64,000 nt of DNA from Methylobacterium sp. NMS14P (GCF_028583545.1 NZ_CP087107.1:394501-458500), one strand, 5' to 3'. Counted from the stretch's first letter, positions 54,396-63,272 are shown. A program made the numbers and translations. The notes: generated from the sequence alone by a model not told the origin.

Positions 54396-55589
54396 TCAGG
54401 ACGCGACGCGCCGCGCGGCCGGCGCATCGTCCCGGTTCTCCTGCGCGGGGGGCGTCCAGAGGATCGACCGGTCGACCGCGCGGATGTCGCGATGGCCGCA
54501 CAGGGCCATCGTCATGTCGAGCTCCGTGCGGATGATCTCCAGGGAGCGGGCGACGCCCGCCTGGCCGTAGGCGCCGAGCCCGTAGAGGAAGGCGCGGCCG
54601 ATGAACACGCCCTTCGCACCCAGGGCGACGGCCTTCAGCACGTCCTGGCCCGAGCGGATCCCGCCGTCCATCAGCACCTCGATGCGCGAGCCGACCGCGT
54701 CCGCGATCCCGGGAAGCGCGGCGATGGACGAGGGGGCGCCGTCGAGCTGCCGCCCGCCGTGGTTCGAGACGATGAGCGCATCGGCCCCGGTCGCGGCCGC
54801 CTTCTCGGCATCCTCGACGTCCAGAATGCCCTTCAGGATCAGAGGACCCTGCCACCGGTCGCGGATCCGCCGCACGTCGTCCCAGTCCAGGCGCGGGTCG
54901 AACTGGTCCGCCGTCCAGGCCGAGATGGAGCGGGTATCCCGCACGCCGTCCACGTGCCCCACGATGTTGCGGAAGGTCCGGCGCTTCGTGCGCAGCATGG
55001 ACCAGCACCAGCGCGGCTTGGTCAGGAGATCGAGGGCCGTGCCCGGCGTCAGCCTCGGCGGGGCCGACAGGCCGTTGCGGATGTCCTTGTGGCGCTGCCC
55101 GAGGATCTGGAGGTCCAGCGTCAGGACCAGGGCCGAGCAGCCCGCCGCCTGCGCGCGGTCGATGAGGCGGTCGTTGAAGCTGCGGTCGCGCATGAAGTAC
55201 AGCTGAAACCAGAACGGCTTGCTCACGTTCTCCGCGACATCCTCGATGCTGCAGATGCTCATCGTCGACAGCGTGAACGGCACCCCCGCCGCCTCCGCCG
55301 CCCGCGCGGCCAGGATCTCGCCGTCGGCGTGCTGCATGCCCGTGAGCCCCGTCGGCGCCAGGGCGACGGGCATCGCGACGGCTTGGCCAGCCATCGTCGT
55401 CGCGAGGGTGCGGTCGGTCATGTCGACCGCGACGCGCTGGCGGAGCCTGATGCCGGCGAAATCGGCCGCGTTCGCGCGGTAGGTCGACTCCGTCCACGAA
55501 CCGGAATCGCAGTAATCGTAGAACATCCGCGGCACCCGCCGCTTCGCGACCCGCCGCAGGTCCTCGACCGTCGTGATGATGGGCGCCAT
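54396..55589 (-). CDS. FMN-dependent alpha-hydroxy-acid dehydrogenase (LldD-like)
   Basis: A 397-residue protein of the L-lactate dehydrogenase/glycolate oxidase family. YDYCDSGSWTESTYRANAADF marks the N-terminus, WFQLYFMRDRSF the substrate side, and LIVSNHGGRQLDGAPSS contains the catalytic His and Arg, followed by the FMN-phosphate loops DGGIRSGQDVLKAVALGA and IGRAFLYGLGAYG. It oxidises an L-2-hydroxy acid such as L-lactate to the 2-keto acid, passing electrons to the membrane or oxygen. The start MAPIITTVEDLRR at 55589 matches family N-termini. No permease or LldR gene is adjacent. Confidence 0.9.
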   Translation of the reverse strand: MAPIITTVEDLRRVAKRRVPRMFYDYCDSGSWTESTYRANAADFAGIRLRQRVAVDMTDRTLATTMAGQAVAMPVALAPTGLTGMQHADGEILAARAAEAAGVPFTLSTMSICSIEDVAENVSKPFWFQLYFMRDRSFNDRLIDRAQAAGCSALVLTLDLQILGQRHKDIRNGLSAPPRLTPGTALDLLTKPRWCWSMLRTKRRTFRNIVGHVDGVRDTRSISAWTADQFDPRLDWDDVRRIRDRWQGPLILKGILDVEDAEKAAATGADALIVSNHGGRQLDGAPSSIAALPGIADAVGSRIEVLMDGGIRSGQDVLKAVALGAKGVFIGRAFLYGLGAYGQAGVARSLEIIRTELDMTMALCGHRDIRAVDRSILWTPPAQENRDDAPAARRVAS

Positions 55590-56311
55590 GCGATGTTCGG
55601 CCTCGCGACTGTGTGAGGGGACCGGTCGCGGGGGAGGCGGGCTCGCGCCCGCTGTCCCGAACGCCGCACGCGCTTCGGGTCGCGAGGCCCCGTGTTGTGG
55701 AAGCGCGACGGTGCAACGGTTCGCTGGAAAACGAAAGCGCACCGGCCGGGATGATCCGTCGCGGCGGGACGAGGGCCGGGATGCACGGCCCGCCCGTCGG
55801 CCTTGACGGGTCGGCCCGGGAGACCGCCGGCCGGATCGGCCCCAGCTTCATGAACTCCGATCCCGCGGCACGCGACCCGCCCGCATCGGAGCACGGGCCG
55901 CGGGCACCCGGACGCCGCGCGCCTGAGACGCGCGGTGGGCCGCGCCCAGGCGACGCCGTCGTGTCGCGCCCGGCTTCACCCGCCAGCGTAAACCGACCCT
56001 ATTGGGCCGGTGGCGCTCGTCCGCGCGGCAGAGGACGGCCGGGTTTCCGCCTGAAAGTACACATTTCAGTTCGCGCCTACTCGGATCTTCGCGTTCCGGC
56101 CGGGCATCGGGACCGGTTTACGGCGTCGGTGTTTTGTCGCGATCACTCTTCGCTGCACCGCACCGCGGCGAAAACGGTCGAGTGACGATCCGAAGGCTTC
56201 TTCTCATCGAAGCTGACCGGCGAAGGTTTGCAGGATAGACATCGGCGCGCGGAATAGGGACCATCGTTGCCAACGCCGGGCCTGAGCATCGGCGATGGGA
56301 CGGATACGCCA
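55590..56311. other. Long divergent intergenic region
   Basis: About 720 bases between lldD-like (minus) and the ABC operon (plus). It is GC-rich up to ~56040, then more balanced; promoters for the ABC operon are expected in 56050-56250. The frame at 55613-56185 (+) has no motifs and poor codon bias. No riboswitch-like structure was recognised. Confidence 0.4.
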
Positions 56312-57475
56312 ATGAGGACGACGCGCCGCGTTTTCTTGACGGGTGCCGCATCCGCAGTCGCGAGCGGCCTGGCGCCGGGCGTGATCCGGTCGGCCTGCGC
56401 TCAGGGCGCCGGGTCGACCGTCCGGATCGGCATGGTGCTTCCGGTGACGGGACCCGGCGCGGATGCCGGCCGTTACGCCCTCGCCGGCGCCAAGATCGCC
56501 CTGGAGGCGGTCAACAAGGCCGGCGGGGTGCTCGGCAAGCCCCTGGAGATCGTCACGGAGGACGATCAGACCACCAATCCCGGCGCGGTCTTCGCCTTCT
56601 CGAAACTGGCTTCGCAGAGCGACCTCGTCGGCTTCCTCGGTTCGATCCGCTCGACCCAGAACCACGCCATGGCGCCCGACATCCTGAAGACCGGGAAGCC
56701 TGTCTGTTTCGGCGGCACCGACCCGGTACTGACGCAGCTCGGCAATCCCTGGCTGTTCCGCTTCCGCCCCAACGACAGCTTCTCGGCCCGGGTGATCGCC
56801 GAGCACGGCGTCAACGGGTTGGGGAAGAAGAAGTGGGCGATCATCCACTCCACCGACGCCTTCGGCACCAGCGGCGCCAAGGCGCTGACCGAGAGCCTCG
56901 CCAAGGGCGGCGCCACGGTCGCCCTCGACCAGGGCTACACCAACCAGAGCCAGGACTTCACGCCGGTCGTGCTGGCGATCCGGCAATCGGGCGCCGACGT
57001 CATCGGCTCGTACTTCACCTTCGAGAACGACATCGGCATCTTCGCCCGGCAATTGCGCCAGCTCGGCGTCACCGCGCCCTGGGTCGGCTCGCCCTCGATC
57101 ACCAACGTGACCGCCCTGAAGCTCGCCGGGCCGTCGCTCTACGGCACCTACGGCGTGGCCGACTACGCCGAGGAATCGAGCGACGCCGCCCGGGCCTTCG
57201 GCAAGGCCTACCGCGCCGCGATGAAGGTCGCCCCCGACAACCAGTCGTCCTGGACCTTCGACGCGGTCACGGTGCTGGCCAAGGCGATCAACGCGGCGGG
57301 CAAGACCGATCCGCAGGCGATCCGCGAGGCCCTGCTCGCGGTGCGCGGCCACGAGGGGGCCGAGGGCACCTACAACTTCGACAAGAACGGCGACGGCCTG
57401 CACGGCTACAACGTCGTGCGCAACGACAAGGGCAACATCGTCTTCGACCGGCGGATCGACTTCTACCAGGGCTGA
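56312..57475 (+). CDS. Branched-chain amino-acid-type ABC substrate-binding protein
   Basis: A 387-residue Leu/Ile/Val-type periplasmic binding protein (type 1 fold): VRIGMVLPVTGPGADAGRYA, GVLGKPLEIVTEDDQTTNPG and AIIHSTDAFGTSGAKAL. The signal sequence carries twin arginines (TTRRVFLTGAASAVASGLAP), suggesting Tat export. The start at 56312 gives the normal signal; the longer frame from 56267 adds unrelated residues. First gene of the liv-type operon. Ligands of this family range from amino acids to urea and amides, so the substrate is open. Confidence 0.85.
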   Translation: MRTTRRVFLTGAASAVASGLAPGVIRSACAQGAGSTVRIGMVLPVTGPGADAGRYALAGAKIALEAVNKAGGVLGKPLEIVTEDDQTTNPGAVFAFSKLASQSDLVGFLGSIRSTQNHAMAPDILKTGKPVCFGGTDPVLTQLGNPWLFRFRPNDSFSARVIAEHGVNGLGKKKWAIIHSTDAFGTSGAKALTESLAKGGATVALDQGYTNQSQDFTPVVLAIRQSGADVIGSYFTFENDIGIFARQLRQLGVTAPWVGSPSITNVTALKLAGPSLYGTYGVADYAEESSDAARAFGKAYRAAMKVAPDNQSSWTFDAVTVLAKAINAAGKTDPQAIREALLAVRGHEGAEGTYNFDKNGDGLHGYNVVRNDKGNIVFDRRIDFYQG

Positions 57476-57570
57476 GGCGCGCGTGCGGGACGGAGACTCA
57501 GAGCCGTGAACGATCACGGAAGCGCGGTCCATGTCCGTCGAGGGCCGACGCCCTCGGCGAGCGCACCGCG

Positions 57571-57711
57571 CCCCCTCGCCCGTGCGGGAGAGGGCTGGGG
57601 TGAGGGACGAGACGCGTCGGGATCGCGCGCGCCTTCGCGGCGCGTCGCGGGCGAGCCTCCTCCGGAAGGCGCGGACCCCTCACCCTGTCCCTCTCCCGCG
57701 CGGGAGAGGGG
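57571..57711. repeat. REP-like inverted repeat pair
   Basis: Two ~36-base elements in opposite orientation, 57571-57607 and 57676-57711. Each contains a CTCTCCCGC-type stem (CCCTCACCC...CCCTCTCCCGC) and its complement. This sequence type recurs as an interspersed extragenic palindrome in many GC-rich proteobacteria. The pair can fold into one large cruciform or hairpin. Confidence 0.7.
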
Positions 57712-57746
57712 ACCTGCGCCTCCTCCGTCGACGGGGCTGTCGCAGA

Positions 57747-57782
57747 CCGTGTTGCCCGCCGTGTTTCCCGCCGTGTTTCCCG
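57747..57782. repeat. 12-bp tandem repeat, three copies
   Basis: CCGTGTTGCCCG followed by two copies of CCGTGTTTCCCG, 25 bases before the livH start codon. It lies in the leader just ahead of the ribosome site, where copy number could affect expression. Confidence 0.75.
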
Positions 57783-57807
57783 AGGGGACGTTGAGAGTGC
57801 GGACCGC

Positions 57808-58683
57808 ATGGACCTGATCCTGCAGCTCCTCTTCACCGGGATCGGCATCGGCTCCGTCTACGCCCTGGTGGCGCTCGGCTTCGTGCTGATCTTCCGTGCC
57901 ACCAACGTGGTGAACTTCGCGCAGGGCGAGTTCTCGATGGTGGCGGCCTTCCTGATGGTGGTCTTCGCCGTCGATCTCCAGTGGCCCTACTGGCTCTCCC
58001 TCCTCCTGACCCTCGGCGGGATGGCGCTGCTCGGCGCCCTGTTCAATCTCGGCGTCTACTACCCGCTGCGGCACCGCAGCTACCTGCCGGTGATCATCTC
58101 GACCATCGGCGCCTCGATCTTCCTGGCCAACACCACGCTCGCCCTCTACGGGCCGCAGCCGCAGGTGCTCCCGCCCGTCTTCGAGACCCAGGGCTTCCTG
58201 CTCGGGCCGGTCTTCCTCGACAGCCAGTACCTGCTGATCATCGCGGTGACGGCGGCCCTGGTGGCGTTCCAGTACTGGTTCTTCGAGCACACTCTGGTCG
58301 GCAAGAAGCTGCAGGCGACGTCCCAGGACAAGGAGATGGCCGCCCTCCTGGGCATCCCGGTGGCGGGCATGATCATGCTGACCTTCGTGTACAGCGCGGT
58401 GCTCGGCGGCATCGCCGGCATCCTGGTGGCGCCGGTGCTGTTCGTGTCGATCCAGATGGGGGCCACGATCGCCCTCAAGGCCTTCGCGGCGACGATCATC
58501 GGCGGCTTCGGCGACGTCACCGGGGCGATCATCGGTGGCCTCGCGCTCGGCATCATCGAGACCTTCGGGGCGGCCTACATCTCGGTCCCCTACAAGGACG
58601 CCTTCGCGTTCCTGGTGCTGGTGGTCTTCCTGGTCGTGCGCCCGCAGGGCCTGTTCGGCGAGCGCGTGGCGGAGAAGGCATGA
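57808..58683 (+). CDS. livH: LivH-type ABC permease
   Basis: A 291-residue inner-membrane permease with about eight helices; VYALVALGFVLIFRATNVVN and FAQGEFSMVAAFLM are the LivH signature, and SQDKEMAALLGIPV lies in the ATPase-contacting loop. It pairs with the LivM half encoded next, which starts inside this gene's stop codon (ATGA). Confidence 0.9.
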   Translation: MDLILQLLFTGIGIGSVYALVALGFVLIFRATNVVNFAQGEFSMVAAFLMVVFAVDLQWPYWLSLLLTLGGMALLGALFNLGVYYPLRHRSYLPVIISTIGASIFLANTTLALYGPQPQVLPPVFETQGFLLGPVFLDSQYLLIIAVTAALVAFQYWFFEHTLVGKKLQATSQDKEMAALLGIPVAGMIMLTFVYSAVLGGIAGILVAPVLFVSIQMGATIALKAFAATIIGGFGDVTGAIIGGLALGIIETFGAAYISVPYKDAFAFLVLVVFLVVRPQGLFGERVAEKA

Positions 58684-60515
58684 GCGGTCGCCCTTCCACA
58701 CTCGCCGGCCCGGCCGGCGCGGCTCCAGCCCCCGCGCCGCGCCGGCTGCCCCTCGGAAGCCTCGCCTACGCGGTCCTGGCCGCCGCCCTGGTGACGCTGG
58801 CCGCGACGACGCCGCTCAGCGGCTACGCCCTCAACATCCTGATGCAGGCGGCGACCTACGCCATCGCGGTGATCGGGCTCACCGTGGTGCTCGGCCTGTG
58901 CGGGCAGATCAACCTCGCCCAGGCCGCCTTCTTCGGGATCGGTGCCTACGCTGTCGGGCTCGGCACGGTCGACGGGGGCCTGAACTTCTGGATCTGCCTG
59001 ATCACCGGCCTCGGTCTCGCGCTCGTGCTGGGCGCCGCGCTCGGCGCCTCCACGCTGCGGCTCGGCGGCCACTACCTCGCCATGGTGACGATCTCGTTCC
59101 AGCAGATCCTGACGCTGGTCCTCACCAACTGGATCCCTGTCACGCACGGGCCCGACGGCGTGCCGAACATCCGCCGCCCGGCCCTGTTCGCCGACGGGCA
59201 GAGCTATCTCGCCCTGTGCGTGCTCGTGCTGGCGATCGTCGGCTGGCTCGTCTGGCACATGCCGCGGACGCGGCTCGGGCGCGCCATGCGGGCGGTGCGC
59301 GACAACGAGCTGGCGGCGGGCGTGTCGGGCATCGACATCTACCGCACCAAGGTCGCGGCCTTCGCCCTCGGGGCGCTGCTGGCGGGGCTCGGCGGCGGCC
59401 TGTTCGCCGGCAGCTTCACCTATATCAGCCCGGACCAGTTCTCCTTCGCCGAGTCGATCGTCTTCCTGACGATGGCGCTGCTCGGCGGCGTCGGCTCGCC
59501 GGTGGGCGCCGTGATCGGCACGGCCCTGCTGATCCTGATCCCGGAATGGCTGCGCTTCCTCAAGGAGATCCCCGGGCTCTACCTCGCGATCTACGGGCTC
59601 GCGGTGATCCTGATCGTGGTGTTCATGCCCGACGGGATCTGGGGCTTCCTCGGCGACCAGGTCCGGCGCCTGCGCCGGGCCCGCCCGGCCCCGCCGCCCG
59701 CCGCCGAGCTGACCCTGAGCCAGGGCGAGGCCTCCGCGGCGCCGATGCTGGAGGTGTCGGACCTGTCCAAGCACTTCGGCGGCCTCAAGGCCGTGGACGC
59801 CGTGAGCTTCACGGTGGCGCGGGGCGGCATCCACGCGCTGATCGGCCCGAACGGCTCCGGCAAGACCACGACGCTGAACGTCCTCTCGGGCCTCTACAGC
59901 CCCACGGGCGGCACCGTGCGGCTGGCCGGGCAGGACGTCACGCGCCTGTCCCCGCACCGGCGGGCGGCGGCCGGGATCGGCCGCACCTTCCAGAACATCC
60001 GCCTGTTCCGCTCCATGAGCGCCCTGGAGAACGTTGTCATCGGCGCCGAGCGCCCCAACAACCCCCTCGGCGCGCGCGACCGGGCGGGGCTGGAGGCCCG
60101 CGCCCGGGCGGCGCTGGCCTTCGTGGGGCTGGAGGGGCGGGCGCAGGAGCCGATCTCCGGCTTCTCGTACGGCCACCAGCGCCTGATCGAGATCGCGCGG
60201 GCGCTGGCCGGCAACCCCGTGCTGCTGCTCCTCGACGAGCCCGCCGCGGGGCTCAATTCCAGCGAGAAGAACGCCCTGACGGCGCTCCTGCGCCGGATGG
60301 CCGCCAAGGGCCTGACCATCCTGATCATCGACCACGACATGACGCTGGTGAGCGACGTGGCGAGCCACATCACCGTGCTGAACTTCGGCCGCCGCATCGC
60401 CGACGGCGTCACGGCGACCGTGCTGCGCGAGCCGGCGGTGATCCAGGCCTATCTCGGCGAGGACGCCGCCGCCGGTCCGGCGGCGAGCCTCAAGACCGAC
60501 CTCGCTCCGGCGTGA
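58680..60515 (+). CDS. Fused LivM permease - LivG ATPase
   Basis: A 611-residue fusion. Residues ~25-340 are a LivM permease (GLCGQINLAQAAFFGIGAYA, then RAVRDNELAAGVSGIDIYRT), followed by a Pro/Ala-rich linker (~340-355). From ~358 there is a complete LivG ATPase with Walker A GPNGSGKTTT, Q-loop (GRTFQNIRLF), a variant ABC signature FSYGHQRLIEIA, Walker B LLLLDEP and switch His (IDHDMTLV). Permease and ATPase are thus made in fixed 1:1 ratio. Both parts look intact, so this is a genuine fusion rather than a missed stop. Confidence 0.9.
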   Translation: MSGRPSTLAGPAGAAPAPAPRRLPLGSLAYAVLAAALVTLAATTPLSGYALNILMQAATYAIAVIGLTVVLGLCGQINLAQAAFFGIGAYAVGLGTVDGGLNFWICLITGLGLALVLGAALGASTLRLGGHYLAMVTISFQQILTLVLTNWIPVTHGPDGVPNIRRPALFADGQSYLALCVLVLAIVGWLVWHMPRTRLGRAMRAVRDNELAAGVSGIDIYRTKVAAFALGALLAGLGGGLFAGSFTYISPDQFSFAESIVFLTMALLGGVGSPVGAVIGTALLILIPEWLRFLKEIPGLYLAIYGLAVILIVVFMPDGIWGFLGDQVRRLRRARPAPPPAAELTLSQGEASAAPMLEVSDLSKHFGGLKAVDAVSFTVARGGIHALIGPNGSGKTTTLNVLSGLYSPTGGTVRLAGQDVTRLSPHRRAAAGIGRTFQNIRLFRSMSALENVVIGAERPNNPLGARDRAGLEARARAALAFVGLEGRAQEPISGFSYGHQRLIEIARALAGNPVLLLLDEPAAGLNSSEKNALTALLRRMAAKGLTILIIDHDMTLVSDVASHITVLNFGRRIADGVTATVLREPAVIQAYLGEDAAAGPAASLKTDLAPA

Positions 60516-60523
60516 CCCCCGCG

Positions 60524-61279
60524 ATGACGACGCCCGCCACACCCCTTCTCGAGATCCGCGACCTCGCCGTCCGGTACGGGGAGATCGAGGCCGTGCGCGG
60601 CCTGTCCTTCTCGGTCGGCGCCGGGGAGGTGGTGACGCTGCTGGGTTCCAACGGTGCCGGCAAGTCCACGACCCTCAAGGCGATCTCCGGGCTGGTGCGG
60701 CCCGCCGCCGGCACGATCCTGCTGGAGGGGCGGCCGCTGGAGGGACTGAAGCCCGAGGCGATCGTGCGGCTCGGCGTCGCCCACGTCCCGGAGGGGCGCC
60801 GGGTCTTCCCGGGGCTCACGGTGCGCGAGAACATCATGCTGGGCGCGTCCAACCGCTCCGGCCTCGGCAAGCGCGCGCTGCGCGACGAGGTCGAGGCGAT
60901 GTTCGACCTCTTCCCGGACATCCGCCGCTTCGGCGACGCCCTGGGCTGGACGCTGTCGGGCGGCCAGCTCCAGATGGTGGCCCTCGCGCGGGGGCTGATG
61001 GCCAAGCCGCGGATCCTGCTGCTCGACGAGCCCTCGCTCGGGCTGGCCCCGGTGATCGTCCAGGCGGTGTTCGCGATCATCGCCGAGGTGCGCCGCCGCG
61101 GGACCACCGTGCTGCTGGTGGAGCAGAATGCCCGGATGGGGCTCTCGGTCGCCGATCGGGGCTACGTGCTGGAGACGGGCCGGCTCGTCCTGCAGGGCGC
61201 GCCCGACGCCTTGTGGGCCAACGACGAGATCCGGTCGGCGTATCTCGGCGGGCGGACGAGGCCCGAACCCGCGGTCTGA
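60524..61279 (+). CDS. livF: LivF-type ABC ATPase
   Basis: A 251-residue ATPase: Walker A GSNGAGKSTT, Q-loop VPEGRRVFPGLTVREN, signature LSGGQLQMVALARGL, Walker B ILLLDEPSLGLAP and switch VEQNARMGL. It forms the second nucleotide-binding subunit with the LivG half of the fusion. A GTG at 60512 overlapping the previous stop (GTGA) is an alternative start that would add four residues and couple translation. Confidence 0.9.
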   Translation: MTTPATPLLEIRDLAVRYGEIEAVRGLSFSVGAGEVVTLLGSNGAGKSTTLKAISGLVRPAAGTILLEGRPLEGLKPEAIVRLGVAHVPEGRRVFPGLTVRENIMLGASNRSGLGKRALRDEVEAMFDLFPDIRRFGDALGWTLSGGQLQMVALARGLMAKPRILLLDEPSLGLAPVIVQAVFAIIAEVRRRGTTVLLVEQNARMGLSVADRGYVLETGRLVLQGAPDALWANDEIRSAYLGGRTRPEPAV

Positions 61280-61569
61280 CCCGACCGTGCCTCGGCGACG
61301 ACCTCGCTGCGCCGCCGGACGGAGTCGATGCCCGGCGCGGATCGTACGCGCGTGGCCGGAGGGACCGGTGTCTTCGACGCGGCGGTCCGGCAAAGGTCGG
61401 CGGAGGAGCGTCCCGGCATCGTCGCCGATCAGTGCGGCGCGGCCGCGGTGATCACCGCGGCCGCGACGTTCCCCCGCTTCCGAGCCTGCCGGCGTCGTCG
61501 CCGGCGGCTCCGCCGTGACCGTAGGGACCCGGGACAGCCGGGAGTCCGGCGGGCCCCGGCCCGGTGAGC
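61280..61569. other. Intergenic region after the ABC operon
   Basis: 290 GC-rich bases between convergent livF and msrA, holding a 28-bp perfect palindrome (listed) but no gene. Confidence 0.5.
61438..61465. repeat. 28-bp perfect palindrome
   Basis: A perfect palindrome centred on TGATCA (between 61451 and 61452), with CGCGGCCGCGG arms. As DNA it is an extended symmetric site; as RNA it would fold to a very stable hairpin. It lies between two convergent genes and may serve as a bidirectional terminator, though without U-tracts. Confidence 0.6.
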
Positions 61570-62088
61570 CTAGGCGCCCTGCGTGGCGGGGGAGCGCGCG
61601 GGCAGCACCCAGCCCGGCCTGATGAAGTGGCAGGTGTACCCGTCGGGACGCCGTTCCAGGTAGTCCTGATGCTCCGGCTCGGCCTCCCAGAACGGACCGG
61701 CGGGCGCCACTTCGGTCACGACCTTGCCGGGCCACAGGCCGGAGGCGTCGACGTCGGCGATGGTCTCTTCGGCGACGCGGCGCTGGTCGTCGTCGGTGTA
61801 GAAGATGGCCGAACGGTAGCTGAGGCCCCGGTCGTTGCCCTGGCGGTTCGGCGTCGTCGGGTCGTGAATCTGGAAGAAGAACTCCAGCATGCGCCGGAAG
61901 CTCGTCCGATCCGGGTCGTAGACGATCTCGATGGCCTCGGCGTGGGTGCCGTGGTTGCGGTAGGTCGCGTCCGGCACGTCGCCGCCCGTGTAGCCGACGC
62001 GGGTCGATATCACGCCCTCCTGGCGCCGGATGAGGTCCTGCATGCCCCAGAAGCAACCACCGGCTAGCACCGCCCTCTCGGTTCTCAT
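61570..62088 (-). CDS. msrA: Peptide methionine sulfoxide reductase A
   Basis: A 172-residue MsrA with catalytic Cys12 in AGGCFWGMQ and the conserved [21 protein letters not shown] (substrate and fold residues). It reduces methionine-S-sulfoxide in proteins with thioredoxin. A GAGGAG ribosome site precedes the ATG at 62088. MsrB is not in the window. The C-terminal Cys in [11 protein letters not shown] may be the resolving cysteine. Confidence 0.9.
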   Translation of the reverse strand: MRTERAVLAGGCFWGMQDLIRRQEGVISTRVGYTGGDVPDATYRNHGTHAEAIEIVYDPDRTSFRRMLEFFFQIHDPTTPNRQGNDRGLSYRSAIFYTDDDQRRVAEETIADVDASGLWPGKVVTEVAPAGPFWEAEPEHQDYLERRPDGYTCHFIRPGWVLPARSPATQGA

Positions 62089-62517
62089 CGTAGCTCCTCC
62101 TGAGCCGTTCCACTGACTGCGCAGATATAGGGATCCCTCGGGCCCCGCGTGCTGCGACGTCCTAGCCCGCCGTCGCGATCGAGGCGGCGGGCGGTCTCGC
62201 GTCCGCCTCGGCGTCAGCCACCGACGCCCGCGATGCGGGACCGCGGGCTACGACGCCCGCGGGCCGCCAGAGATCTCGCCAGCGGCGATCCCAGTCTCGA
62301 TCTCGCGCGGCAGGCGCGGGATGCAGGCGCGGGCTGAGGCCCGCCCTGTCCGGAAGTTCACCGACTGGCCGAGCGTCGAGGGTGAGCGTCGCGCGCGGCT
62401 GACGCGCGGCTGACGCGCGGCTGACACGTGCCGGACGGCCCGGTCACCGACGGCGCGGGCCTGGCCGGGGACCGGGCGAGACGTCCGCTCCTGAGCGAAC
62501 GTCTCCGGAGCGGCCTC
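62089..62517. other. Intergenic region with tandem repeat
   Basis: About 430 bases. Apart from an 11-bp tandem repeat at 62393-62425 (listed) I see no gene; the short plus-strand frames here lack motifs. Confidence 0.4.
62393..62425. repeat. 11-bp tandem repeat, three perfect copies
   Basis: Three identical copies of GCGCGGCTGAC in a non-coding stretch. The unit is close to one helical turn, so each copy presents the same DNA face. Confidence 0.75.
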
Positions 62518-62673
62518 CTAGCTCCCCGCGAGGGGCTTGTTGGCCTTGAAATTCTTCCGCGCCGGCTCGGCCTTGCGGGGATCCGGCTTGTCGGCGAGCA
62601 GGCGCTTCACGCGCTCGTTGAAGTCCTCGGGCGTGACGCCCTGGGCTTTGCCGGTCTTGAGTTCGCGTGCCAT
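62518..62673 (-). CDS. Small basic hypothetical protein, 51 aa
   Basis: A 51-residue Lys/Pro-rich protein (MARELKTGKAQGVTPEDFNE, then RVKRLLADKPDPRKAEPARK). GGAGG lies five bases before the ATG at 62673, which is why I prefer it to the longer frame from 62748. It is probably soluble and partly disordered; a nucleic-acid-binding role is possible from its charge but not shown. Confidence 0.6.
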   Translation of the reverse strand: MARELKTGKAQGVTPEDFNERVKRLLADKPDPRKAEPARKNFKANKPLAGS

Positions 62674-62828
62674 CTCGGCCTCCGCTTCGTGGCCCAGAGC
62701 ACGGGATTGCGCGGAGGGATCGGACTCATATGGGCACTCGTCCGGCACGGCGCCACCAACTTCAGGCCAGGATAGCCGTTCGCCCGCGATGGACCCGCGG
62801 GCCGGGATGGGATAGGCTCGCTGCGAGG

Positions 62829-63209
62829 TTGATGACCGGTTCGTAATAACGCTTCAGGACCCGGGGGCGGTACCCGGCGCCTCCACCAGAAGCACCCTGC
62901 CCCGGTTACCGCGCGGGGACGAGGGCGAGCGTCCGACGTTGCGGACCGCGCGCTGCCAGGGTGCTTCTGCTGGGGGTGAAACAGGTTCGACTGGGCGGTA
63001 AAGGGATCGCGAGTTCTGTCCTGCTTCGGCAGGGTAAGATGCGGCTTTCGGTAAGGACTCGACCGGTTCGGCGCGGGCAACCCCCGTTCCGAGCACCTGA
63101 CCAAAACTCTAAATGCCAACGACAACGTCGGCATGGAGATGCGCCTCGCGGCGTAATCTTCCGGGGCGTGGGTACGCCTAGCAACAGAACCCGAGGCTTC
63201 GGCCTCGGG
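62829..63209 (+). ncRNA. ssrA: Two-piece (circularly permuted) tmRNA
   Basis: Trans-translation RNA. The acceptor piece comes first and ends in encoded CCA (62886-62888); the coding piece begins at 62972 with GGGGGTGAAACAGGTTCGAC. GGGGGTG (62972-62978) pairs fully with CGCCTCC (62878-62884), rebuilding the alanine-type acceptor stem. The intervening segment is closed by a perfect 12-bp inverted repeat (62888-62899 with 62957-62968), the expected processing stem. The tag frame, 63115-63156, encodes ANDNVGMEMRLAA and a TAA. An 8-bp hairpin with a TTCG loop (63190-63209) closes the 3' end. The 5' end is approximate. The loop of the T-arm-like hairpin (CCGGG/CCCGG) is atypical, lacking TTC. Confidence 0.9.
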
Positions 63210-63272
63210 ACCCGCCTTTATCGTCTGCCCGTTTCAGGTTCAGGGTCGCGGCTGGGCAGATCGGAGCGTCGC

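Larger units (their letters stand above)
57476..57807. other. Intergenic region within the ABC operon, with repeats
   Basis: 332 bases separate the binding-protein gene from livH. They are occupied by an inverted pair of REP-like elements and a 12-bp tandem repeat (both listed). A strong stem here could terminate part of the transcription and so raise binding-protein levels over permease levels. Confidence 0.6.

Noticed and set aside
55613..56185. 190-residue plus-strand ORF between the lldD-like gene and the ABC operon
   Set aside because: Random-looking Arg/Pro/Gly-rich translation with no ribosome site; the region must hold two divergent promoters.
57747..57782. CRISPR-like array
   Set aside because: Contiguous 12-bp tandem copies without spacers and no cas genes.
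62961..63272. Protein-coding extension of the 63273 gene through the tmRNA
   Set aside because: The region folds as the tmRNA coding piece and encodes the tag in a different, very short frame.
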